Origin: Pueribacillus theae
GTDB taxonomy: Bacteria > Bacillota > Bacilli > Bacillales > UBA6769
Length of the DNA stretch: 57,078 nt
Direction: 5' to 3'
Assembly (NCBI RefSeq): GCF_003097615.1
Contig: NZ_QCZG01000023.1
Coordinates: forward strand, 1-57,078
Part shown: positions 41,366 to 49,225 of the stretch, piece by piece
Layout: each line of letters starts with the position of its first letter
Numbering within the stretch: the stretch's first letter is position 1
Position numbers and translations under genes: made by a program
The notes under the pieces: generated by a model
What the model was told of the DNA's origin: nothing
What the model saw: only the letters and a program-made list of their open reading frames with translations
Databases searched by the model: none

Positions 41366-41950
41366 ATGTATGAACTGCTTGTCTTGGCCTTATTAATGAA
41401 GTTTCCTTTACACGCCTACCTTATTTCGAAAATCGCCAACGATACCATCGGCCCTTGGGAAAAGTTTAGCAGGGGCACGCTTTCAACACTGCTAAATAAG
41501 TTAGAGAAAGATGGGCTCATTAAAGAAGCGGATTCAAAAAGTGTGCCATTTCCGTCTAAACGTTCCTCCCGCACTTTCGACATTACCTCGAAGGGGAGGG
41601 CGCGCTTTTATGAATTGATGATGGAAACTGAAAAGGGCCTTGGGAACTACCCAAAAGTTTTTCATATTAAAGCGATTTACTTTGAATTTTTGGAAGAGGA
41701 AGATCAACTTGCATTAATTAATCACTATATAAGGTATTGCCAAAAAGCTATTAACCATATCAAAGAACAACAGAAGGAATTTGATGACAACCCCGAAATG
41801 GTTAAGCCCGTTCAAGAATCCAGCTTTTATCAAACCATACGCAGCTTGATGGACCTGCAGCTCGAACAATGGGCTTTGGAATTGCGCTGGTCGAATGAAC
41901 TCAAAGATCAGCTGAAAGCATCTATAACCAATAAGGAAAAAGGAGAGTAA
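41366..41950 (+). CDS. PadR family transcriptional regulator
   Basis: The 194-residue protein has a PadR winged helix (YELLVLALLMKFPLHAYLIS, RGTLSTLLNKLEKDGLI, TFDITSKGRARFYELM) and a C-terminal helical dimerisation region (Vir_act_alpha_C type). I prefer ATG 41366, 9 bases after GGAG, over GTG 41357. It is followed after 5 bases by a SnoaL-like gene, probably its regulated partner. Confidence 0.87.
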   Translation: MYELLVLALLMKFPLHAYLISKIANDTIGPWEKFSRGTLSTLLNKLEKDGLIKEADSKSVPFPSKRSSRTFDITSKGRARFYELMMETEKGLGNYPKVFHIKAIYFEFLEEEDQLALINHYIRYCQKAINHIKEQQKEFDDNPEMVKPVQESSFYQTIRSLMDLQLEQWALELRWSNELKDQLKASITNKEKGE

Positions 41951-41955
41951 AGACA

Positions 41956-42414
41956 ATGACGATGGATTGGGCAAAAGAGAAAAAGGAAATTGAAACGGTA
42001 TTTGATCATATGTTTGCGGCATGGAGCCGTGGGGACGCGAATGCCTACGCGCATTGCTTTACTGAAGATGTGGACTATGTGACGTTCTTCGGACAACACT
42101 TAAAAGGCAAACAAGAAGTAGAAGATTCCCATCATGAATTATTCAATGGCGTCTTAAAAGGCTCGCAAATGGAGGGGCGAATCACCGGCATTCGCTTTCT
42201 AAACGACCGCACAGCGATCGTCCACTGTATTGGCAATACGAAAATGCCGCGGCAAAAAGATTATCCGAAAAACCGTGAATCCATCAATACCAATATTCTT
42301 ATTAAGCAAGGCGATGAATGGCTGATCACGGCCTTCCACAATTGCCGTATTAAAAAATTTAATTTTATCATTAGATGGTTGATGAACAGAAGCAAAGCGA
42401 AAAACCACTCCTAA
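41956..42414 (+). CDS. SnoaL-like (SgcJ/EcaC family) protein
   Basis: The 152-residue protein shows the NTF2-like SnoaL/DUF4440 pattern: FDHMFAAWSRGDANAYAHCF, DVDYVTFFG, a central GRITGIRFLNDRTAIVHCIG strand pair and DEWLITAFHNCRI. Families of this type bind or modify small molecules, but the substrate is unknown. The PadR gene upstream suggests control by a small ligand. RBS AAAGGAGAG precedes ATG 41956. Confidence 0.82.
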   Translation: MTMDWAKEKKEIETVFDHMFAAWSRGDANAYAHCFTEDVDYVTFFGQHLKGKQEVEDSHHELFNGVLKGSQMEGRITGIRFLNDRTAIVHCIGNTKMPRQKDYPKNRESINTNILIKQGDEWLITAFHNCRIKKFNFIIRWLMNRSKAKNHS

Positions 42415-42535
42415 AATCTGAACACAGTTAAATTAAAATAAAATTCCTAGGTGATGGTTATAACTCAAACATTAAGCCCAAGGCTATGCCCCGGAGAACA
42501 GAACAGGAAGTGCCGTGAGGAATGATGACAAAAGT

Positions 42536-42673
42536 CCTCCTTCAAAACTGAGCGTATCCGAATGGATGGGGTACCTCAAAGGAAAGAGTGCTCTCATGGT
42601 ATTCGATCGTTTCCCACATATGAAACAAGGAAGCGGTAGACATTTATGGGCACGAGGATATTTGCTTTTCTAA
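42536..42673 (+). pseudogene. IS200/IS605 TnpA transposase fragment
   Basis: The frame encodes PPSKLSVSEWMGYLKGKSAL, then MVFDRFP and GRHLWARGY, and ends at TAA 42671-42673. This matches the central-to-C-terminal part of Y1 IS200/IS605 TnpA transposases. The upstream part of the gene (catalytic HUH region) is absent or scrambled, and the C-terminal part with the catalytic Tyr is cut off. It is a dead relic. Confidence 0.75.
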
Positions 42674-42693
42674 ATGCTTTTAAATATGGAAAG

Positions 42694-42721
42694 TGTACAA
42701 AATTCCTATTCATGGTATAAT
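42694..42721 (+). promoter_or_regulatory. Promoter of the putative antisense RNA
   Basis: TATAAT at 42716-42721 with TGTACA (42694-42699) at a spacing of 16. It points toward the 3' end of the holin-like toxin gene on the opposite strand. Confidence 0.5.
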
Positions 42722-42727
42722 ATATGT

Positions 42728-42870
42728 AGAAAATTATACACTATTAAAAACCGCCCCATGCGCCAACATGGAACGGTTACAATAAGACCAAACCCCATCA
42801 AGAGGGGCTAGGCACAAGTGAGACAGTGATCCCTCAAGGCCTGCTAAAGCGTATGAGGGGTCATTTTTTT
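42728..42870 (+). ncRNA. Putative antisense RNA (type I antitoxin)
   Basis: A transcript from the 42694-42721 promoter would end at the terminator formed by GATCCCTCA (42828-42836) and TGAGGGGTC (42854-42862) plus seven T. The ~140-base RNA would be complementary to the 3' two-thirds of the toxin mRNA, the layout of convergent type I pairs such as txpA/RatA and bsrG/SR4 in B. subtilis. Confidence 0.5.
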
Positions 42871-42937
42871 CAGACATGATAAAAGCAATTAACATGCCGA
42901 AGGAGATCATCAGCGTAAGTGCGATTTCCACATCCAT
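42734..42937 (-). CDS. Putative holin-like type I toxin
   Basis: The product starts MDVEIALTLMISFGMLIAFI followed by MSEKND, a single membrane helix with the LTLMISFGMLI pattern of the Hol_Tox putative holin-like toxins. ATG 42937 has GGGAGGTG upstream. Family members usually stop after about 30 residues, near SEK; here the frame runs on for 67 residues. An insertion or deletion after GAAAAA, which would otherwise give TAA or TGA, could explain this. A terminator hairpin for the minus-strand RNA lies before the stop codon. Confidence 0.55.
   Translation of the reverse strand: MDVEIALTLMISFGMLIAFIMSEKNDPSYALAGLEGSLSHLCLAPLDGVWSYCNRSMLAHGAVFNSV
42744..42778 (-). terminator. Terminator of the toxin mRNA (inside its ORF)
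   Basis: On the minus strand AACCGTTCCATG (42778-42767) pairs with CATGGGGCGGTT (42760-42749), with small bulges, followed by TTTAAT. It precedes the toxin frame's stop codon at 42734-42736. Confidence 0.65.
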
Positions 42938-43069
42938 GGGCAACACCTCCCTTCATAGGAAATATTCCCAGAAGGTGCAAACGATGTGCCTACCCCTCAT
43001 GCAAAGCCGGTCTCTTGTATTTCTATTATATCATATAGGATCGTTTGTTCCTATACAAACTAACGATGG

Positions 43070-43101
43070 ATAGATTCTCATAAATTGAGGATCTATTTTT
43101 T
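43070..43101 (+). terminator. Terminator upstream of the ECF sigma gene
   Basis: ATAGATTCTCA (43070-43080) pairs with TGAGGATCTAT (43086-43096) with one mismatch, followed by TTTTTT. No plus-strand gene lies directly before it, so it may end readthrough RNA or act as an attenuator for the sigma operon. Confidence 0.6.
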
Positions 43102-43192
43102 GTTTCTCGCGTCATTACCAAATAAAGTGTATAACATTGCAGCCATCATTCGTTTATTATTTAGAGAGATGGGAAAGGAGGGGAGAGAAGAT

Positions 43193-43732
43193 TTGGATCA
43201 AGCGTTAATTGAAAAAGTCAAACAAGGTGATGAACATGCCTTCCGCCTCATCATCGAGAAATACCGAAACCTCGTTTTTCATTCGGTCTATGGGATTCTT
43301 CGAAATCAAAAAGACGCCGAAGATGCTTCCCAAGAAGTCTTTCTCAAAATCTACCTCTCCCTTCCAGATTATGAGAACCAGGGCTTCAAGACATGGATAT
43401 CGAGAATTGCGGTAAACCATGCCATCGATATGAAACGTAAGGCATACCGCAAGCGAGAAGAAGCTTCAGAGGACTTCCTTATTGATTTAAAGGAATCAAC
43501 GGAAAACATCGAAAACCAAATCATCAAAAAAGAAATGAAACAACTCGTATTTAGACGGATAGATGAGTTACCGCAAAATTATCGTGACGTCATTTATGGC
43601 TACTACATAGAGGAAAAGTCGTACCAACAAATGGCTGAAGAACAAAACGTGAAAAAAGAAACCATCGCAACAAAGCTTCACCGTGCAAGATTGTGGATGA
43701 AAAAGCATTGGAAGGAGAGCGATTTCTCATGA
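43193..43732 (+). CDS. ECF-type RNA polymerase sigma factor
   Basis: A 179-residue sigma-70 family protein with region 2 (HAFRLIIEKYRNLVFHSVYGI, DAEDASQEVFLKIYLSL, FKTWISRIAVNHAIDMKR) and region 4 (LPQNYRDVIYGYYIEEKSYQQMAEEQNVKKETIATKLHRAR, residues ~125-165). TTG 43193 (GDEHAF in the first 15 residues) has GGAGGGG about 12 bases upstream; ATG 43169 and earlier in-frame starts are possible. It overlaps its anti-sigma gene (ATGA). I do not match it confidently to a named B. subtilis sigma factor. Confidence 0.88.
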   Translation: MDQALIEKVKQGDEHAFRLIIEKYRNLVFHSVYGILRNQKDAEDASQEVFLKIYLSLPDYENQGFKTWISRIAVNHAIDMKRKAYRKREEASEDFLIDLKESTENIENQIIKKEMKQLVFRRIDELPQNYRDVIYGYYIEEKSYQQMAEEQNVKKETIATKLHRARLWMKKHWKESDFS

Positions 43733-44190
43733 GTCATTTTCAGTATGAAGACTGGATGAACTATGTTGAAGAAAAAATCGATGAAAAGGCTCGGGCAACT
43801 TACGAAAACCACCTTTACGACTGCAGCCAATGTCTTGAGTTGTATATAAAAGCGGTAGAAGCTCATGAACAATCATTTCCAAACATCATCGATGAAAATT
43901 TTACTAACAGCGTGATTGAAAAAATTCCACTAAAAGATCATAATGCTAAACCGCGGGTAAATAATCGAAAATCTCTTTTCCAAAGTTCAGTCTTTCATTA
44001 TTTCATCGCTGCAGCCATCACGCTCATGTTGATGTCTTCTGGATTGTTTGCACAGCTGACACAGATTGCAAGTAATTTTGAAGAAAAGGTGGAAAAGGAA
44101 CACCATCAGCCACTTACGGAGGAATTAATGAAAAAAACATTAACTTGGATCCCTGACATTGAAAAAACAAAGGAGGCGAAAAGACGATGA
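43729..44190 (+). CDS. Membrane anti-sigma factor with a zinc-binding ZAS domain
   Basis: The 153-residue product has the HxxxCxxC signature of zinc-associated anti-sigma domains (His 28, Cys 32, Cys 35) in its N-terminal cytosolic part and one transmembrane helix (FIAAAITLMLMSSGLFA). It would hold the ECF sigma factor at the membrane until a signal. ATG 43729 overlaps the sigma stop; AAGGAGAG precedes it. Its stop overlaps the next gene. Confidence 0.85.
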   Translation: MSHFQYEDWMNYVEEKIDEKARATYENHLYDCSQCLELYIKAVEAHEQSFPNIIDENFTNSVIEKIPLKDHNAKPRVNNRKSLFQSSVFHYFIAAAITLMLMSSGLFAQLTQIASNFEEKVEKEHHQPLTEELMKKTLTWIPDIEKTKEAKRR

Positions 44191-45263
44191 AAACTCCAAT
44201 CATTGCATTTTTACTCGCATTTTTTCCTGGAGGAGGCCTGCTTTATTTAGGAAAAATTCGCGGTTTGTTTTATACATTGGCTGTATTTGGTATTCCTTTT
44301 CTGTCGTTTATAATGTACCAATGGACTGCTATTGAACCTTTTATCGTATTTGCTTTGGGCGGTTTGCTCATGTATATCATTAATTTTGTTGATACAGTTG
44401 TGACCGCATCCAAGTTGATTCGAACTAATGAAGGAGCGAGTCACACAACAAGCGCAAACCCAAATTTTGAATCTGAACGATTCTTTACGATCATTCTCTC
44501 GATGATTCCCGGCCTCGGGCATTTCCAGCTCGGCTTAATGAACAGAGGGTTAACACTATTAGTTTCTTTTTTCGGGTTAGGCGCAATGGTAGTATTCGTT
44601 ACAGGTTTGGCAGGTCGCGGTGAGTTTCTTATTTTTCTCGCGCTCTTGCCTGTCATATGGGTGTACAGCTTTTTTGATGGGATGCAGCTTTTAAATAAAA
44701 AACAAAAAGGCGAAGAACTTGTTGATCGTTCGCTTCTTGAAGATTTTGAAACACGGAGGGAAGACGGGAAGAAAAGCAAAGCCATCGCAACGCTTCTTTC
44801 GATTTTTCCGGGAGCGGGACATCTTTATCTTGGATTGCAGCGAAGAGGCGTCCAACTCATGGCGGCATTCTTGTTTTCGATTTACATTTTAGACGTGTTG
44901 CATTTGGGGATTTTCTTGTTCCTTGTTCCAATTATTTGGTTTTACAGCTTTTTTGACGGACTGCAAAAAGCGTCAAAGCTTGGAATAGAGCCACTGGAAG
45001 ATACACCGGTCATTTCCTACTTTATTAACAACCAAAAATGGGTCGGCATCGGACTTGTGCTTCTTGGATGCTACTATTTGATTACGAATATTTTATTGCC
45101 TGTCTTTTCACCAATCATTCAGGAATATTTTAACGTTGATTTCGCTTATTGGTTTAGCCGATATTTTCAAATCACTGTTGTATGCATCTTGCTTATCGGC
45201 GGGGGGATTAAGCTGTTGTCTGGAAGCAGAGAAAAAACACGGGACAAGGAGGCTTCAGAATGA
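44187..45263 (+). CDS. Polytopic membrane protein with three PG-x-G repeats
   Basis: The 358-residue protein has about nine hydrophobic helices. Three copies of one unit are visible: AFFPGGGLLYLG (residues 11-22), SMIPGLGHFQLG (105-116) and SIFPGAGHLYLG (205-216), each followed by a basic RG turn and another helix. Two of them are followed by the matching VYSFFDGMQ and FYSFFDGLQ. These resemble TM2-domain units. No function is known. It overlaps both neighbours by 4 bases (ATGA), so it belongs to the sigma operon and may be part of its signal-sensing or target set. Confidence 0.72.
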   Translation: MKTPIIAFLLAFFPGGGLLYLGKIRGLFYTLAVFGIPFLSFIMYQWTAIEPFIVFALGGLLMYIINFVDTVVTASKLIRTNEGASHTTSANPNFESERFFTIILSMIPGLGHFQLGLMNRGLTLLVSFFGLGAMVVFVTGLAGRGEFLIFLALLPVIWVYSFFDGMQLLNKKQKGEELVDRSLLEDFETRREDGKKSKAIATLLSIFPGAGHLYLGLQRRGVQLMAAFLFSIYILDVLHLGIFLFLVPIIWFYSFFDGLQKASKLGIEPLEDTPVISYFINNQKWVGIGLVLLGCYYLITNILLPVFSPIIQEYFNVDFAYWFSRYFQITVVCILLIGGGIKLLSGSREKTRDKEASE

Positions 45264-46201
45264 GAACATGGCGCGTCGGAACAATTTCCATGGGGGCAAC
45301 GCTTGTTTTCCTAGGCGTTTTCCTCATTTTATCCCAATTATTTGATTGGAAGTTTGCTTATGTTATGACGAGTTGGTGGCCATTTCTACTTATTGTGCTA
45401 GGTTTGGAAATTCTTTTTTACCTTTTTGTATCAAACAAGGAAAATTCCCTGATTAAATACGATTTTCTAAGCATTTTTTTCGTGGGCATCATTGGTTTTA
45501 TCGGTATTGGTTTTACGGTAATGAGTGCTGCAGGTGTCTTAGATAAAGTGCATGACTGGATGAAGTATGAAATGAAAACAACCGATCTCCCAGCTTATTC
45601 CTCATCGCTGGATCATAATATTACACGTGTCGTTGTCGACACAGGCCCACATCCGTTGACAATCGAAACAGGGAAAGAGAAAGAACTCTCAATCTTTGGT
45701 ACGTACCGAGCAGAAGTATTAAACGGGAAAGCTGCGCTAACCTCGAATAAAGATTATATCTCCGCCAAAAAACAAGGGGACACCCTTTATATCACTTTGA
45801 AAGGACTTCCTGACTTGCATAACCCTTTTGGTTCATATCAAGAAATGAATGCCACCATGGTCGTGCCAGACAATATTAATCTAGAAGTAAACGCGAATTA
45901 CCAATCGCTCACTGTGAAGCCGAGAAAATTGCACAATAACTGGTCGATTGGTGAAGCATCTGATTTAAACCTTCAGCTTGCAACGAACGAAAACATTACA
46001 CTAACCGCGGAAAATGTCGAGCATATCGAAGGGCAAAGCGACAAATGGAAGCTTGTCGAAACAAAGGGAGATTTGAACAAGGAGCATGCAGAAGAGATGG
46101 AGCCGGAGCAACAATCAGGGACACTAAAGATTGGCAAAGGAACGTACTTGGTAAATGTATCAAATACTTCCAACTTAACTGTCACCATGGCAAAAAATTA
46201 A
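45260..46201 (+). CDS. Membrane protein with a LiaF-like helical N terminus and beta-rich C terminus
   Basis: The 313-residue protein starts with a run of hydrophobic helices (GATLVFLGVFLILSQLF, WWPFLLIVLGLEILFYLF, FVGIIGFIGIGF; the WWP-LGLEIL part is DUF5668/LiaI-LiaF-like) and ends in a beta-rich outer domain (ITRVVVDTGPHPLTIET to NTSNLTVTMAKN) similar to DUF4097-type adhesin folds. It is the fourth gene of the ECF operon and probably senses or responds to envelope state; this is inference. Confidence 0.7.
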   Translation: MRTWRVGTISMGATLVFLGVFLILSQLFDWKFAYVMTSWWPFLLIVLGLEILFYLFVSNKENSLIKYDFLSIFFVGIIGFIGIGFTVMSAAGVLDKVHDWMKYEMKTTDLPAYSSSLDHNITRVVVDTGPHPLTIETGKEKELSIFGTYRAEVLNGKAALTSNKDYISAKKQGDTLYITLKGLPDLHNPFGSYQEMNATMVVPDNINLEVNANYQSLTVKPRKLHNNWSIGEASDLNLQLATNENITLTAENVEHIEGQSDKWKLVETKGDLNKEHAEEMEPEQQSGTLKIGKGTYLVNVSNTSNLTVTMAKN

Positions 46202-46289
46202 ATGAAAAAAATTGCATTATCTTGTACAGTTGTTCTATTATTTAGGAAGGAGTCGATTTTTCGACAGAGAAAAGAACAGGTGATCAAGA

Positions 46290-47198
46290 ATGAAAAGAGC
46301 AAGGCTCATTTATAACCCATCAGCGGGCAGAGAACAAGTAAAACGGCATCTTCCTTATATTTTAAGGCGCCTTGAAGAAGCAGGTTTCGAAACTTCGACA
46401 CACGCAACAACAGGCGATGGCTCCGCCAGAAATGCCGCGAATGTGGCTGCTGAACGCGAATTTGACCTTGTGATTGCCGCAGGGGGAGACGGCACAATCA
46501 ATGAGGTAATCAATGGTTTCGCGGAGAAACCGAAGAGGCCAACCCTCGGCATTTTGCCTGCAGGAACAACGAACGATTTTGCCCGCGCCGTAGGCATCCC
46601 GCGTACCATTGAAAAAGCATGTGATGTTCTATGCAATGGGGTTGAGATTCCTGTTGATATTGGCAAAGTAAATGATAAATATTTTATTAATATTGCTGGT
46701 GGCGGAAAGCTTACCGAATTAACGTATGACGTTCCGGTCAAACTAAAAACATTAATCGGACAACTTGCTTACTATTTAAAAGGGATTGAAATGCTTCCCC
46801 AAGTAAGGCCGACAGCAGTGCAAATCGAATATGACGGCAAGTTTTTCGAAGGCGAGATAATGCTTTTCCTTGTTTCAAATACAAACTCAGTCGGCGGATT
46901 TGAAAAGTTACTTCCTAAAGCCGCGATTGATGACGGACTCTTTGATCTATTAATTGTCAAAAAAATGAACCTTGCTGAATTTATCCGTCTAGCAACATTA
47001 GCCATTCGGGGGGAACATTTGGACGATCAGCACGTTATCTATACAAAGGCAAACCTAGTGAAAGTTCATACACAAGACAAAATGCAGCTTAATTTAGACG
47101 GCGAATACGGAGGCTTATTGCCGGGGGAATTTGTGAACTTATATCAACATATTAAATTGCTTGCACCAAAGGATACGATACAAAAATTAGAGCAGTAA
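46290..47198 (+). CDS. dgkB: Diacylglycerol kinase (DgkB/YegS family)
   Basis: The 302-residue lipid kinase returns diacylglycerol from lipoteichoic acid synthesis to phosphatidic acid. It has ARLIYNPSAGREQ at the start, the nucleotide-binding GGDGTINEVING (65-76), GILPAGTTNDFARAVG and the C-terminal LNLDGEYGG. Only the YegS/DgkB family keeps this set. It lies next to rlmCD as in B. subtilis (yerQ-yefA). ATG 46290 is preceded by AGAACAGGTGATC. Confidence 0.92.
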   Translation: MKRARLIYNPSAGREQVKRHLPYILRRLEEAGFETSTHATTGDGSARNAANVAAEREFDLVIAAGGDGTINEVINGFAEKPKRPTLGILPAGTTNDFARAVGIPRTIEKACDVLCNGVEIPVDIGKVNDKYFINIAGGGKLTELTYDVPVKLKTLIGQLAYYLKGIEMLPQVRPTAVQIEYDGKFFEGEIMLFLVSNTNSVGGFEKLLPKAAIDDGLFDLLIVKKMNLAEFIRLATLAIRGEHLDDQHVIYTKANLVKVHTQDKMQLNLDGEYGGLLPGEFVNLYQHIKLLAPKDTIQKLEQ

Positions 47199-47230
47199 AG
47201 CAGACAGCACCAATATTGTCTGCTTTCTTT
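47199..47230 (+). terminator. Terminator after dgkB
   Basis: AGCAGACA (47199-47206) pairs with TGTCTGCT (47217-47224), followed by TTCTTTT. Confidence 0.82.
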
Positions 47231-47246
47231 TACTATAAATACGTGT

Positions 47247-47507
47247 TCAAAAAGGAGGACAAAAAGAGCCAATTTCAACTAAAGGCAGGCCACGTCCTGT
47301 GGCCAACGTTGAAATGTCGCCATCCTGGCTCCTTCGAGGAAGCAAAGTTCTGAGGAACGGACTTGCACAGGAGGTGCTGACTTCTGCGTTGTGCACAGGA
47401 CGTGCACGTTTTTAGCAGAAGAAACCTTCCCGTTTGTAGGATACGTGAGTACCGCAAGAACGAAGCTGACGAAGAAATTCGACAGCTATTTTTACCGGAC
47501 TTTTTGA
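47247..47507. repeat. Nested palindromic intergenic repeat (MITE-like), 261 bp
   Basis: The ends are an 8-bp inverted repeat, TCAAAAAG and CTTTTTGA. Inside, GAGCC with GGCTC, TTTCAAC with GTTGAAA, and GGCCAC with GTGGCC form one long nested hairpin at about 47276-47331; GTGCAC with GTGCAC forms a second at about 47391-47407. The loop-region strings CACGTCCTGTG (47291-47301) and CACAGGACGTG (47394-47404) are exact reverse complements. No coding frame fits. From memory such elements recur in Bacillaceae genomes. Confidence 0.6.
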
Positions 47508-47533
47508 TTAACCTCTAAAAAGGATGAAAAATC

Positions 47534-48913
47534 ATGGCAAAACAGACAATCCCCGTTCAAAAAAATGATATCATCGAAGTTGAATTTCAGGACATGACCC
47601 ACGATGGATCAGGTGTCGCAAAAGTAAACGGCTACACATTATTCGTCCCTTACGGCCTGCCAGGGGAAAAAGCGAAAGTAAAAGTTCTTAAAACAAAAAA
47701 AGCCTATGGCTACGGCAAACTGTTACAACTGACGTCAGAAAGTGAATTTCGAACAGAGCCTAGCTGTCCGATTTACAATCAGTGCGGCGGCTGCCAGCTA
47801 CAGCACCTCACGTACGAAGGCCAGCTAAACTATAAGCAAAAACAAGTCCAAGACGCCCTTGCCCGAATTGGAGGCTTGGAGCATGTACACGTCCACCCCG
47901 TTATCGGCATGGAGCCCCCTTGGCGTTACCGAAACAAAGCGCAAGTGCCTGTTGGCGAAGAAGAGGCTGGACTCATCGCCGGTTTTTACCAAAAAAGCAG
48001 CCATCGAATTATCAATATGGAAGCATGCTTGATTCAAGAAGAATCCAATGATCAAGTTGTCAACATCGTTAAACGAATCGCGAACGACCTCGGTATCAGC
48101 GCCTATGACGAACAGGAACACCGCGGTGTACTTAGGCACATCATTGCGAAATACGGAAAACAAACAAAAGAAATTATGGTCGTTCTTATCACAAAAACAA
48201 AAGACCTCCCTCACAAAAAGCAGCTCATTGAAAGAATCACAAAAGAAATCCCAAACGTGAAATCCATCGTCCATAATGTCAATCCAAAGCGGACAAATGT
48301 CATCTTTGGTGATGAGACAAGCACCATCTGGGGAGAGCCATACATTTACGACTATATCGGAGACATTAAATTTGCCATCTCTGCAAGATCCTTTTACCAA
48401 GTTAACCCAGTCCAGACGAAAGTTTTATACGATAAAGCACTCGAATACGCCGCACTCACTGGAAAAGAAACTGTTATTGACGCTTACTGCGGCATTGGTA
48501 CAATCTCATTATTCCTGGCTAAACAAGCCCACAAAGTGTACGGGGTCGAAATTGTCGGGGAAGCCATTGCTGACGCCAAGAGAAACGCAAGGCTCAACCA
48601 TATCGAAAACGCCGAATTCGCCGTCGGCCAAGCGGAAAAGGTTATCCCATGGTGGCACAAACAAGGCATTCAAGCAGCTGTTATTGTCGTTGACCCGCCG
48701 AGAAAGGGATGTGATGAGGTTTTGCTTAAGACGATCATTGCTATGAATCCGGAGCGCATCGTGTATGTCTCATGCAACCCAGCGACATTAGCACGCGATT
48801 TGAGGATTTTGGAAGATGGCGGATTTGAGACGAAGGAAGTACAGCCGGTGGATATGTTTCCGCATACGACACACGTGGAGTGCGTGGCATTGATGTCAAG
48901 GGTTGAGAAATAG
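47534..48913 (+). CDS. rlmCD: 23S rRNA (uracil-5-)-methyltransferase RlmCD
   Basis: A 459-residue SAM-dependent methyltransferase that makes m5U at 23S positions 747 and 1939 in B. subtilis (YefA). It has an N-terminal TRAM domain ([18 protein letters not shown]), Fe-S cysteines Cys 78, 84 and 87 ([10 protein letters not shown]), SAM motif [23 protein letters not shown] and the catalytic Cys in [24 protein letters not shown] precedes ATG 47534. An accessory region begins right after its stop. Confidence 0.95.
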   Translation: MAKQTIPVQKNDIIEVEFQDMTHDGSGVAKVNGYTLFVPYGLPGEKAKVKVLKTKKAYGYGKLLQLTSESEFRTEPSCPIYNQCGGCQLQHLTYEGQLNYKQKQVQDALARIGGLEHVHVHPVIGMEPPWRYRNKAQVPVGEEEAGLIAGFYQKSSHRIINMEACLIQEESNDQVVNIVKRIANDLGISAYDEQEHRGVLRHIIAKYGKQTKEIMVVLITKTKDLPHKKQLIERITKEIPNVKSIVHNVNPKRTNVIFGDETSTIWGEPYIYDYIGDIKFAISARSFYQVNPVQTKVLYDKALEYAALTGKETVIDAYCGIGTISLFLAKQAHKVYGVEIVGEAIADAKRNARLNHIENAEFAVGQAEKVIPWWHKQGIQAAVIVVDPPRKGCDEVLLKTIIAMNPERIVYVSCNPATLARDLRILEDGGFETKEVQPVDMFPHTTHVECVALMSRVEK

Positions 48914-48924
48914 AAGGGCTGTAT

Positions 48925-49044
48925 ATGCCTATAAACAAAGGGTTTCCAGACATTGAGCTTTTCTCTCGGCTGATTGGCCGGAAGTTCTCATATCGGGAAA
49001 CCAATGTACTACGCAATATTTCATTGAAGGGCGGGTTATTATAA
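48925..49044 (+). CDS. Short hypothetical ORF after rlmCD (39 codons)
   Basis: The frame from ATG 48925 reads MPINKGFPDIELFSRLIG and ends with LKGGLL before TAA. It has a weak Shine-Dalgarno (AAGGG). I do not recognise it; it may be the end of a gene lost during integration at the rlmCD 3' end. Low confidence that it is expressed. Confidence 0.25.
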   Translation: MPINKGFPDIELFSRLIGRKFSYRETNVLRNISLKGGLL

Positions 49045-49068
49045 AAAGGATTTATAAAGGGAGATTTT

Positions 49069-49143
49069 ATGAATAAGAAAGAAATTGTAACTAAGGAAAA
49101 TCTAATAATAGTATTGGATTTATTAGATGAATCAATTTCATAA
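49069..49143 (+). CDS. Short hypothetical ORF, 24 residues
   Basis: AAAGGGAGATTTT precedes ATG 49069. The product starts MNKKEIVTKENL and ends DLLDESIS. A strong ribosome binding site in front of such a short frame suggests the 5' stub of a gene cut by recombination, or a leader peptide. Confidence 0.3.
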   Translation: MNKKEIVTKENLIIVLDLLDESIS

Positions 49144-49144
49144 G

Positions 49145-49225
49145 TTAAACCCTAAGCACACCGATAAATAGTGGTATTAAAACATACCAAGATTCAATAG
49201 TAAACATAATTGACATTTCGTCCAT
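49145..49225 (-). CDS. Short hydrophobic ORF, 26 residues
   Basis: On the minus strand CAGGAGG lies 9 bases before ATG 49225. The product reads MDEMSIMFTIESW then a hydrophobic YVLIPLFIGVL tail. It could be a small membrane peptide or a stub. It converges with the preceding plus-strand stub. Confidence 0.3.
   Translation of the reverse strand: MDEMSIMFTIESWYVLIPLFIGVLRV

Noticed and set aside
43129-43160. Autoregulatory ECF promoter (AAC ... CGTT)
   Set aside because: The spacing is 15 bases, shorter than the usual 16-17, and the -35 context is weak.
47825-48400. Minus-strand frame of 191 codons inside rlmCD
   Set aside because: Antisense shadow of a highly conserved gene, with no family signature or start signal.
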